Assembly (NCBI RefSeq): GCF_026914265.1
Contig: NC_069132.1
Coordinates: 29,134,932-29,198,931 of the forward strand
Reading direction: 5' to 3'
Length of the DNA stretch: 64,000 nucleotides
Source: Mya arenaria
Taxonomy: Eukaryota; Mollusca; Bivalvia; Myida; Myidae
Position numbers and translations under genes: made by a program. Each line of letters starts with the position of its first letter. Within the stretch, counting starts at the first letter, position 1. This document shows, in pieces, positions 18,601 through 23,669 of the stretch. Under the pieces are notes generated by a model. It was not told where the DNA came from. It ran no database searches and saw only the letters and a program-made list of their open reading frames with translations.

Positions 18601-20763
18601 TGCGGGGGTATATTGATCCTACCTGCCTCTAACGCTAGTGCGGGGATATATTGATCCTACCTGCCTCTAACACTAGTGCGGGGGTATAATGATCCTACCT
18701 GCCTCTAACGCTAGTGTGGGGGTATATTGATCCTATCTGCCTCTAACGCTAGTGCGGGGGTGTATTGATCCTACCTGCCTTTAACACTTGTGCGGGGGTA
18801 TATTGATCCTACCTGCCTCTAACGCTAGTGCGGGGGTATAATGATCCTACCTGCCTCTAACACTAGTGCGGGGCATATTGATCCTGCCTGCCTCTAACGC
18901 TAGTGCGGGGGTATATTGATCCTACCTGCCTCTAACACTAGTGCGGGAGTATATTGATGCTACCTGCCTACCTGCCTCTAACGCTAGTGCGGGGGTATAT
19001 TGATCCTACCTGCCTCTAACGCTAGTGCGGGGGTATATTGATCCTACCTGCCTCTAACGCTAGTGCGGGGGTATAATGATCCTACCTGCCTCTAACGCTA
19101 GTGCGGGGGTATATTGATCCTACCTGCCTCTAACGCTAGTGCGGGGGTATATTGATCCTACCTTCTTCTAACGCTAATGCGGGGGTTTATTGATCCTACC
19201 TGCCTCTAACGCTAGTGCGGGGGTAAAAAGAACAATACTGATGTACAGCAACTGAAAATGAATGAAAATGGAGGTCTTGATCGTAATCGGAGTAGACTCA
19301 ATTCGTAGACATATACCACTTATATCATAACGTATTTAAAAATTTTCTCGTGTGAGTTAATTAGTATACATATTGGCAATTATTATAATATGATTTCGAA
19401 TTTTCCAGTAGTAATCTATTTATACCCATGGTCACACGGACGAAGTGTTAAAGTATAACCGATGTTTTGCCATTAATAGAAAGTTTTTATTGGAATACTT
19501 TCACAACATCTACAATAAATCTTGAAATCTAATGGCTCAAGACTGTTATGGATCTTATCCGCCGACACCTTATACAAACATAAGAACACTTACTGTCTGC
19601 AGCATACCAAGCACAGTTGCCAATAACTGGACAGCCCGGGACTCGAACCGTAGGTACAGGTACTGCCATAGAAAGAGTGAGATAGGGACATGATGAAACT
19701 GTGTGTTATGTTGCCATGTACGACACCATAGGAGATGCAATTTCGTGTAAAACATCGGACTTTAAAGCTGCAATCTCACAGATTTACCGTTTTGACAACT
19801 ATTTTATTTTTTGTCTAGGGATGAGCATTTATTTTTTTGGTAAATATCTGCAAACCAGTGTTATAAGACAAAAGATCAGATCGCAGTTGTTTTTTTTAAA
19901 TTAACTCATTCTAAGACCAAAAAATATGTATAGGGTCGTCAAAACATTCAATCTGTGGGAGTGCAGCTTTAATACTACATTTAATGCAAACATAAGGTTA
20001 CCGTTGGCGTTTTACATACGAAAGTGTGCTGTTCTTTAAACATTTACACACATATTATTGTTGTATTGTATATAATTTACATGTTCAAAGAATTATTTTT
20101 TTCTCATTCTTGTTAGTTATGTTTTTTGATGAAGACGAACTAATCCTAATGTGTTATCTAATGTCTACCTCGTAGGAGCTGGTCAGTTTCAGTGGATGCA
20201 TGAGAGGTACAATTGCAAACGCCTGGAAGATCGTTGCCATGATAAACCCAATGTCACCATACGTTCCCATAGTGTGGTACATGTATATTTCTGCAGACGT
20301 CCCCATAATTGAAATGGCCGACTGTAAATAACAAAAACAAGTTGTATGCCGTTGCCTGGCCAATGCGATATGAAGATATCCAAGACGGAGTATTAAATTC
20401 TTACCTATTCCCTCAAATAACGGTTGGTGGAGTTAATTGAACTGAACGAAATGTGCTGTTTGAAAAGTATCAGTAGTTTTTAATTAGCATTAGGTGAGTA
20501 AATATATAATTATGTTTTAAATTAACACTTTAAAACTTATTGTACGAGCAAATACTGTAATACAGTTAGTATAATGTAACCTGGAACGTGACGGCTAGCG
20601 AAATGGCAACCGGAAGTAAATGCATTCTCCTCCCTCCGAGAAGATACTCTTCAGTGGTTCGCTGTTTCGTGCATAGTCCGTAGTAAAACCCAATCAGCGA
20701 AGAGATACCGACAAATATCGCCATCACAACATAATCCGCAACATTTAGACCCTGAGTTGCCAT
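547..20763 (-). CDS. SLC5A-family sodium:solute symporter, 13 exons, 3' end outside window
   Basis: Predicted plasma-membrane Na+-coupled cotransporter. Exons (minus strand, in order): 20763-20581, 20321-20169, 19662-19576, 13599-13569, 8028-7961, 7805-7725, 7400-7327, 6795-6658, 4215-4080, 2956-2868, 1714-1602, 1352-1282, 633-547. All have AG acceptors and GT donors, every phase matches, and the join gives 437 stop-free codons. Family marks seen: EEYLLGGRRM (about residues 38-47), GTSAEIYMY, LTSSYEYLYLRF, GAVGTIYTAIGGMRSVIWTDVFQ across exons 5-6, DPRVRHTVW, CDPLESG, PGLTGIFLAAMFSASLSSLSSG with the serine-rich stretch that forms the Na2 site in relatives, and a GGP segment in the last exon. 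SLC5A8-type proteins have about 600 residues, so roughly 150 C-terminal residues lie beyond base 1. Sequence is well diverged from vertebrate members, so the substrate (monocarboxylate, vitamin, iodide or other) cannot be named. Confidence 0.9.
1282..1352 (-). CDS. SLC5A-like gene, exon 12
   Basis: Codes A-LCYGCAVVGVAYLLRRLHGP and VGQ, matching LALCFGLLCIGVAYLA..LG of relatives. The acceptor is CTTTTAG and the donor CAG|GTATGG, phase 0. Confidence 0.9.
1602..1714 (-). CDS. SLC5A-like gene, exon 11
   Basis: Completes the serine codon of exon 10 and codes SLSSGISSLTANTLQDLLPY, equivalent to the STLSSGLNSLAAVTLED motif, then CLKNVTQTRKTAYAKLI. The acceptor is TTGCTCAG and the donor ATAG|GTAACC, phase 1. 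The join gives FSASLSSLSSG, which carries the serines expected for sodium binding. Confidence 0.92.
1950..2882. repeat. 24-bp minisatellite derived from the exon 10 splice donor
   Basis: About 38 tandem units of 24 bp. On the minus strand the unit is close to AGTGCCTCCCTCAG followed by GTAAAACNTC. The first unit overlaps the last 14 bases of exon 10 and its real 5' splice site, so the array begins inside coding sequence and runs through most of the 1153-bp intron 10. Units differ at a few positions (CTCAGG to CACAGG, CTCATG, GTAAAGC). Because 24 is a multiple of 3, several frames stay open on both strands with translations such as PPSGKTSV or LPEGGTEV repeats; these are by-products. In the frame of exon 10 every unit reads AGG TAA, a stop. 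Confidence 0.93.
2868..2956 (-). CDS. SLC5A-like gene, exon 10
   Basis: Codes LVPFFVMNVLSSTPGLTGIF and LAAMFSASL plus two bases. PGLTGIFLAAMFS matches PGLPGLFVA..FSG of relatives. The acceptor is ATATTTCAG and the donor CTCAG|GTAAAA, phase 2. The last 14 exonic bases and the donor form the first unit of the 24-bp minisatellite that fills most of intron 10. Confidence 0.92.
3067..3127. repeat. Long hairpin with CRE-like ends
   Basis: A 25-bp inverted repeat (3067-3091 against 3103-3127, two mismatches) around an 11-base spacer. The left outer end is TGACGTCA, the palindromic CRE/ATF site; the right outer end is CGACGTCA. It lies in intron 9 of the transporter gene. It could be a short MITE end, a cruciform or a regulatory site; nothing decides between these. 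Confidence 0.7.
3329..3655. mobile_element. MITE, TTAA-flanked family (copy 1)
   Basis: Begins TTAAAGCTGCACTCTCACAG and ends in the degenerate inverted copy CTGTGCAGTTTTAA. The whole element is a near-palindrome with AT-rich arms. The same family occurs at 11066-11254, 19762-19972 and 54494-54831; all four have TTAA at both ends, which is consistent with a TTAA target duplication or with TTAA being part of the inverted repeat. Confidence 0.75.
3660..4079. other. Intron 9 sequence with repeat fragment
   Basis: Includes a stretch near 3720-3890 that resembles the one at 34560-34740 (GTTGGCAGG followed by TTTAACAATTTCT). Probably a fragment of a dispersed element; no coding potential seen. Confidence 0.35.
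4080..4215 (-). CDS. SLC5A-like gene, exon 9
   Basis: Codes 45 residues after a split arginine codon: a hydrophobic helix (SALLNIPISMFFILVLQLTG) and then the conserved CDPLESGQIENPNQ, equivalent to DCDP...KVS.PDQ in SLC5A8. The acceptor CTTTCCAG is strong; the donor is CAG|GTGATA, phase 0. Confidence 0.9.
4250..4492. repeat. 89-bp tandem duplication with inverted-repeat MITE fragment
   Basis: A block starting TATGGGGTAAAACGAGCTCA at 4312 is repeated at 4401 with a few changes. The sequence before it (CCAATATCACATAAATACTC) is the inverted partner of the block's interior, so this looks like a palindromic MITE whose right arm was duplicated. Confidence 0.6.
4976..6400 (+). mobile_element. PIF/Harbinger-type DNA transposon remnant, TIRs and TAA duplication intact
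   Basis: The left end TGGTGCAGTCACACTATAGC and the right end read inward (TGTTGTAGTCACACTCTAGC) match at all but a few of the first 25 positions. Both ends are flanked by TAA (4973-4975 and 6401-6403), the 3-bp target duplication expected for PIF/Harbinger elements. At 1425 bp it is too short for a full element. The subterminal regions (about 4990-5300 and 6050-6260) are packed with variants of CATACGTTA and CGCATACG in both orientations. It sits in intron 8 of the SLC5A-like gene and carries only a broken transposase start. Confidence 0.85.
5384..5905 (+). pseudogene. Harbinger transposase fragment (HARBI1/ALP1-like nuclease), frameshifted
   Basis: The first frame (5384 to about 5640) reads MEVALLQHHC... 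and then VRPWIGRRRQFGLYDQLMVE and RNEDQRSFKNFLRMPPEMYD, typical of the N-terminal part of Harbinger nucleases in invertebrates. A second frame (5656 to about 5850) continues with SLKLALTLRHLASGGAYANM and VPHNTMSVVV. A third short frame (about 5851-5905) reads WRDISVKFLKKWNFPS and then stops. At least two frameshifts or small deletions are present, and the whole catalytic DDE half is missing, so it cannot code an active transposase. Confidence 0.85.
6658..6795 (-). CDS. SLC5A-like gene, exon 8
   Basis: Codes about 46 residues beginning ISGDPRVRHTVWGCIINGLF, matching DPTVRHTFW of the family, and then GQSSIQRISSIK in place of the usual NQSQVQRYLS. The acceptor is TTTGAACAG and the donor AAAG|GTTTGT, phase 2. 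The rather different SLPNFFGQSS stretch shows how diverged this transporter is. Confidence 0.88.
7009..7186. mobile_element. MITE with TACAGTCGAACCCC ends (copy 1)
   Basis: Starts TACAGTCAAACCCCATTGG and ends in its inverted copy CGGGGTTCGACTGTA. The interior has the phrases CCAGGGACTGGCAAAAATACC and GAGTTCGAGCCAAC. Other copies are at 36003-36164 (5' end decayed) and 38766-38974. Outer TA dinucleotides suggest a mariner-like TA target, which is inference. Confidence 0.75.
7327..7400 (-). CDS. SLC5A-like gene, exon 7
   Basis: Codes AGVEIGSLSKIFSLADEGKR and IRFD plus two bases. The acceptor is TATAAACAG and the donor GACAT|GTAAGA (phase 2). It corresponds to the GG..KVW.IA..G.RI.F loop of relatives and joins exon 8 as RFDIISGDPRVRH. 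Confidence 0.88.
7725..7805 (-). CDS. SLC5A-like gene, exon 6
   Basis: Codes residues 175-201, starting GGMRSVIWTDVFQFMMLYGG. The acceptor is CTTTCAG and the donor ATG|GTAGGC, both phase 0. VIWTDVFQ is nearly invariant in SLC5A transporters. The open frame continues into the intron, but homology stops at this donor and resumes in exon 7. Confidence 0.9.
7961..8028 (-). CDS. SLC5A-like gene, exon 5
   Basis: Codes residues 152-174 after the split codon: VNIPLWLSIVVMGAVGTIYT and AI. The acceptor is TTTTTATAG and the donor ATC|GTAAGT, leaving in phase 0. GAVGTIYTAI followed by GGM of exon 6 is the hallmark of the family at the fifth to sixth helix. Confidence 0.9.
8384..8461 (+). other. tRNA-like sequence, probably a SINE head
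   Basis: A 76-base stretch beginning GCCATGGTACATG and ending with the B-box-like GGGTTCGACTCCC and GGTGGC. The acceptor arm partly pairs, but the anticodon stem is poor, so a working tRNA is unlikely. The AT-rich region around it (8029-11000, intron 4) shows no further element that I recognise except simple T runs at 8120-8150. Confidence 0.4.
11066..11254. mobile_element. MITE, TTAA-flanked family (copy 2)
   Basis: Starts TTAAAGTTGCACTCTCACAG and ends TGAAAGTGCAGCTTTAA. It is a shorter internal-deletion member of the family described at 3329. Confidence 0.75.
11457..12663 (-). CDS. Small two-exon reading frame, 71 residues, unknown
   Basis: Exon 1 is 12663-12531 (ATG at 12663) and ends AAGG|GTAAGT; exon 2 is 11539-11457, after TTTATTTCAG, and ends in TGA. 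The phases match (1 in, 1 out). The product starts MTISNIDGVKSIQVRENRIA and ends HVVLMDSWKDVPL. There is no membrane segment or known motif. It lies inside intron 4 of the SLC5A-like gene on the same strand, between two inverted 17-bp repeats. It may be a nested host gene, a piece of a transposon, or a 3'-incomplete isoform of something longer. The strong donor and acceptor in the right phase are the main support. Confidence 0.5.
12057..12131 (+). other. tRNA-derived SINE head (Thr-like)
   Basis: Begins GCCCGGTCAGCTTAGTTGG with an A-box and ends with the B-box GAGTTCGAGCCCC. The anticodon-loop position reads AGT. The acceptor and T stems contain mismatches, so it is more likely a SINE head or tRNA pseudogene than a working tRNA. 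A poly-G run precedes it near 11862. Confidence 0.5.
13528..13569. repeat. Two copies of the 38-bp repeat at the exon 4 donor
   Basis: On the minus strand, exon 4 ends GGCAG and intron 4 begins GTAGGATCAATATGCCCCCG; a further GGCAGGTAGGGTCAATAT follows 38 bases on. This is the same repeat as the large array at 16358-19225, so the array unit is phased on this splice junction. Confidence 0.8.
13569..13599 (-). CDS. SLC5A-like gene, exon 4 (31-nt microexon)
   Basis: Codes SCGATLDVMA plus one base, which joins exon 5 to give V-VNIPLW. The acceptor is AATATTCAG and the donor GCAG|GTAGGA. Length and phase (0 in, 1 out) are what is needed to join exon 3 to exon 5, and the result aligns with the YAPALAL...TG region of SLC5A8 without a gap of more than a residue. 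Evidence is weaker than for the other exons because of its size. Its donor is also the first copy of the 38-bp minisatellite that fills part of intron 3. Confidence 0.65.
13900..15080. other. Intron 3 spacer, two similar segments
   Basis: The segments near 14095-14300 and 14460-14610 share phrases such as CCAGAAGCGTTAT and ACAACACCATCACC, so an old duplication of roughly 350 bp is visible. No coding signal was seen. Confidence 0.4.
15085..15715 (-). repeat. Four stem-loop repeats in the 3' tail of a retroelement
   Basis: Copies near 15096, 15294, 15498 and 15634 share TCATTGTATTACCACCC, then AAGGG, GTGGTTCTCGGCGTAT and ACAATGATCGTG. Each can fold: the outer CATTGTAT pairs with ATACAATG, the inner ACCAC with GTGGT and CCTTT with AAAGG. 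They lie directly downstream (minus sense) of the RNase H reading frame and probably belong to its 3' untranslated region. Confidence 0.75.
15833..16354 (-). pseudogene. Non-LTR retrotransposon 3' end: RNase H and C-terminal zinc-knuckle
   Basis: The 173-residue frame contains FVWILSHIDILGNEIADKIA, the last motif of an RNase H domain (W.PSH..I.GNE.AD), then RLRLETSML and CCTQCGDKETFYHIFFKCPS, the CCHC-like C-terminal motif of jockey/I-type elements. The proline of the usual WIPSH is replaced by L. No reverse transcriptase is present upstream, because the 38-bp minisatellite begins at 16358, so the element is 5'-truncated or interrupted by the array. Confidence 0.85.
16358..19225. repeat. 38-bp minisatellite, about 75 copies, in intron 3
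   Basis: The plus-strand unit is close to TGATCCTACCTGCCTCTAAC then GCTAGTGCGGGGGTATAT. On the minus strand, which is the transcribed one, each unit reads GGCAG|GTAGGATCAATA, a good 5' splice-site match. Variants group in blocks (CGAGTGTGGGGGAATATT near 17640-18180, and older divergent units near 16358-16700). The same unit sits at the exon 4 donor (13528-13569). Confidence 0.95.
19226..19575. other. Intron 3, nothing recognised
   Basis: AT-rich intron sequence between the 38-bp array and exon 3. No element or exon is visible. Confidence 0.5.
19576..19662 (-). CDS. SLC5A-like gene, exon 3 (two possible donors)
   Basis: Codes residues 113-141, beginning YLYLRFESRAVQLLATVLGM. Two phase-0 donors exist: a consensus GTAAGT at 19593-19588, which would end the exon at 19594, and GTATAAG at 19575. 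I prefer the distal one because the six extra residues (VSVLMF) supply the hydrophobic membrane stretch that relatives have here and that exon 4 lacks. Use of the proximal site would delete exactly those six residues in frame. Left of it, intron 3 runs to 13600. Confidence 0.75.
19762..19972. mobile_element. MITE, TTAA-flanked family (copy 3)
   Basis: Starts TTAAAGCTGCAATCTCACAG and ends GGGAGTGCAGCTTTAA, with the typical GATTTACCGTTTTGACAAC interior. It lies in intron 2 of the SLC5A-like gene. Confidence 0.8.
20169..20321 (-). CDS. SLC5A-like gene, exon 2
   Basis: Codes residues 62-112 (51 codons, phase 0 at both ends). The acceptor is TTATTTACAG and the donor GAG|GTAGAC. It holds GTSAEIYMYHTMGTYGD, equivalent to the GTPAEIY segment of relatives, and ends at LTSSYE, which continues directly into YLYLRF of exon 3, rebuilding the conserved TSTYEYLELRF signature. 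Confidence 0.9.
20581..20763 (-). CDS. SLC5A-like gene, exon 1 (start codon)
   Basis: Codes residues 1-61. ATG is at 20763-20761, followed by MATQGLNVADYVVMAIFVG, the N-terminal first membrane helix typical of SLC5A8-like proteins, then the charged loop with EEYLLGGRR. The exon ends in phase 0 at CAG|GTTACA. I chose this start because it sits at the usual distance before the first helix and no upstream frame extends the homology. No TATA box or other promoter element was recognised upstream. Confidence 0.9.
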
Positions 20764-21624
20764 GTTTCGCCTGTTTATGCCCCCTTTTCAATTTTGAGAT
20801 CACTGTAATTCAACAATTATTTTCATTTTGGTAGTTATTATTAGACCTTAAACATATAGAAAGGGTCGGTTGGATTTTATTATGATTAGATTTGATTTTT
20901 TGTAATATTTTTACGTATACATTGTATGTAAATTTTAGACATTTCTTTCAAACATTTGATGAACTAACGTGTGGTGCAGGGTGTTGACAGTGTGGCACTT
21001 TCTGTTACTCTCAGCGAAATGTCTCGAATAAATAAATATTGTTTCCCTCATTATTTTTAGGCTTCACAAAGATCTCTTTTCCAGAAAAAACTTGCTATGA
21101 ATCTTTATAACGCACGACAGTGTTATTTTGTCTGCATGAGTTACGCAAGCTACTAGATACGATAATCTTTTAAATAGTTAAACGGTCGGGTATACGTTAA
21201 CAAGAAACATTAGCGCAATGAGCTATTTTCCAAAAATATAATCAAATATTCATATGCCTCTTAACAATGTCATCGTTAGATCGTTATCTACTGGACTTGT
21301 CCCTGTAGTTTCCACTGGATTACCAATACTATTTACTGTATCATGCATACAGCATTATGGAAAAAGTTTCGACGATTGTAGAAATTACCTTATATATTGG
21401 CGACACAGATCTACTTCTAGTCACTGGGCTAGAGCTCTTTAGATTCCGCACGTATTTCATGAATGAAAATATTCATTGCAAAAAATATTTCAAATTATAA
21501 GTTTAATAAATATCCAAACAGAAGTCAAACTCTATCATTCACATATACAGTGCTCAAAGTGTATAGGCAGCTATGTAAAATTATATAAACCCTGATATGG
21601 ACGCAATATCATGCGTCCTTAAGA
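20764..21624. other. Upstream region of the SLC5A-like gene
   Basis: AT-rich sequence 5' of the start codon at 20763. It should hold the promoter and any non-coding first exon, but I see no TATA box, initiator or conserved motif that I can defend. Confidence 0.4.
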
Positions 21625-21912
21625 TTACACTAGCGGATGCAGTGGAAGGCGCACCCGGCGCCCCTCTCCCACCCCTTAATTAACAAAAACATGTTTACTT
21701 TTTTATTTCGATAAAGGAGGAAAAAAATATTAAAATACGCCCAAAATGCACCATTTCGGACTAGAAATTGTCAAAGTTTTCTTGGGGAAAATCCATCTTT
21801 CAGCACTTTAAACCAAATCATTTAGGTTTTGTGGGGAAGGGCGCAAGTCAAAGGGTTTCACCCCTAACTTACGCCCCCTTTAACGTCAAATTCTGGATCC
21901 GCCCCTGTATCA
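21625..21912. mobile_element. Dispersed element with GGATCCGCCCCTG end
   Basis: Begins GCGGATGCAGTGGAAGGCGC and ends TCTGGATCCGCCCCTGTAT, with GGGCGCAAGTC and TTTCACCCC within. The ends are roughly inverted (CGGATNCAG against CTGGATCCG). Probably a MITE-like element; family not identified. Confidence 0.45.
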
Positions 21913-22363
21913 TATCAGTGTATGCATATCAGTGTGATTTAAATAGTTGTCTGCCTGTCGACAAAAAATTCCAGGCGCACTAACTAGATGTTATTTACCT
22001 AACTTTTTTTCTTCCTTAACTTGAAAGGTCGCCCCGTACTCCGTCCACAGTCTATGTAATATGTTTTAGGTCATTCGATATCATTGAATATCAAAAGTAA
22101 TTAATAACAATTATCACTAAGTAGAAATAGGAAACACCAGCCCAAGCCCCTGGGACGGACACCCAACAATAGTTTAACGACACATGTTTTTGGTAGATCG
22201 AGACGACTTGGAAATTGATCTATATCCTTTGTGCGTACAAATGTTTCACCATGTTTAAATCATAGCCGTATAAGAAGGGACAGTCAGTTTCCCCTCCCCC
22301 AACATCCTTTCAATGGTTGGGGATGTGTTTGGGTGTTGACCAGTTTTTTTTTAAAGAAAAATT

Positions 22364-22561
22364 TCAATTGAAGTAGGGTCTATGTCTGGCTAATGACCTT
22401 ACATGTGAAATTATTTCATAATCAGGATTGGCCATATCTGACAATATACTTCTTTTAAAGATTTTACTATCATCGTAAAGGTTAAAAAAAGCGCTGGTAG
22501 TTATCATGTGTTTGAACGTTGATTCAAGAGAGCGTGTAGTAGTTGGGCGCGCAAGAAACAT
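22364..22561 (-). other. Weak coding-like stretch, not identified
   Basis: A stop-free minus-strand stretch containing DDSKIFKRSILSDMANPDYE. It has no splice signals that I trust and no recognised motif; it may be a fragment of a retroelement polyprotein or chance. Confidence 0.2.
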
Positions 22562-22852
22562 TGTAATACATGTACACTTATTTCAAAATATGGAACACGG
22601 GGTTTCAGGCGAGAAGTTGTTTTTTTTTCTTTCTGTTGTCGAGGCACCTAAAGTTCTGTGACGGACACCCAACAATCCTTTACACTTATCCCCTTAGGTG
22701 GCCTAAAACACGAAAATAAGGTCAGTGTCTTGTATTATACTTTAACATTATTACATTTCACGTTTTGGTTGTTTATTCTCATGTGTGCAACATTAATGTA
22801 TGGGATTACATTAATTAAATCACGCATGAAGTCAAAAACGGCAAACTATCCA

Positions 22853-23248
22853 TGTTCTGGCATATGTCTCGGTCACCAATCATGCCGGCATATGTCCCGG
22901 TCACACATTATGTCGGCATATGTCCCGGTCACCAATCATGCCGGCATAGGTCTCGGTCACCAATCATGCCGGCATATGTCCCGGTCACACATTATGTCGG
23001 CATATGTCCCGGTCACCAATCCTGCCGGCATATGTCCCGGTCACACATTATGTCGGCATATGTCCCGTTCACCAATCATGCCGTCATATGTCCCGGTCAC
23101 AAATTATGTCGGCATATGTCCCGTTCACCAATCCTGCCGGCATATATCTCGGTCACAAATCCTCTCGACATATATCTCGGTCACAAATCCTTCCGCCATA
23201 TGTCCCGGTCACAAATCCTTCCGCCATATGTCCCGGTCACAAATGCTG
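22853..23248. repeat. 28-bp minisatellite, 14 units
   Basis: The unit is close to GGCATATGTCCCGGTCACCA then ATCATGCC. Because 28 is not a multiple of 3, all frames rotate through the same 28-residue super-repeat and stay open, giving misleading reading frames of about 200 residues. Confidence 0.9.
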
Positions 23249-23340
23249 GTAGACTTTTAAAGAGTAGAATCAGTAACTTCTTTTTCCGACTTTCCCTAAG
23301 TGATAATCTTCAAGTGTATAAAAAAAACGGACGAGACTAC

Positions 23341-23620
23341 CAGATGGCGGGGCATCTACAAAGTTCTTGGCATCTCGCAACTCATTCCGACATTTCTCTT
23401 TATCTGCTTTCTCTGTTGCATAATACGTTTTTCAAAGAGTTTACTTCACAGATCTCTACAACCCACTTGTTAATTTTGGCAACAAAACTCGTGTACTTAG
23501 AACTTTCATAAATACTTGAGCTCTCTGCAAGTGCGAGTAGGCAATCGTATGATTTTTTTGTCAGACGCTTTAACTTCTGTTTCAACTTTCAAGACATCCA
23601 GCTCATTCATATTTTCGAAT
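23341..23620 (-). pseudogene. Frameshifted coding remnant, unknown family
   Basis: Three frames joined by single-base shifts read as one protein-like stretch: MNELDVLKVETEV (from 23610), then KRLTKKSYDCLLALAESSSI and SKYTSFVAKINKWVVEICEV, then YYATEKADKEKCRNELRDAK and NFVDAPPSG, ending at a possible donor GTAGTC (23340). The charged, helix-like composition suggests real coding origin. The two frameshifts say it is dead, unless they are assembly errors in A runs. Confidence 0.45.
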
Positions 23621-23669
23621 CTAGTACATGTGAATAGTTTGTAGAGTAGAAATATAAGGGATAAGGAGC

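Noticed and set aside
16358..19225. CRISPR-like array
   Set aside because: Units are contiguous without unique spacers, and the context is animal nuclear DNA; it is a minisatellite.
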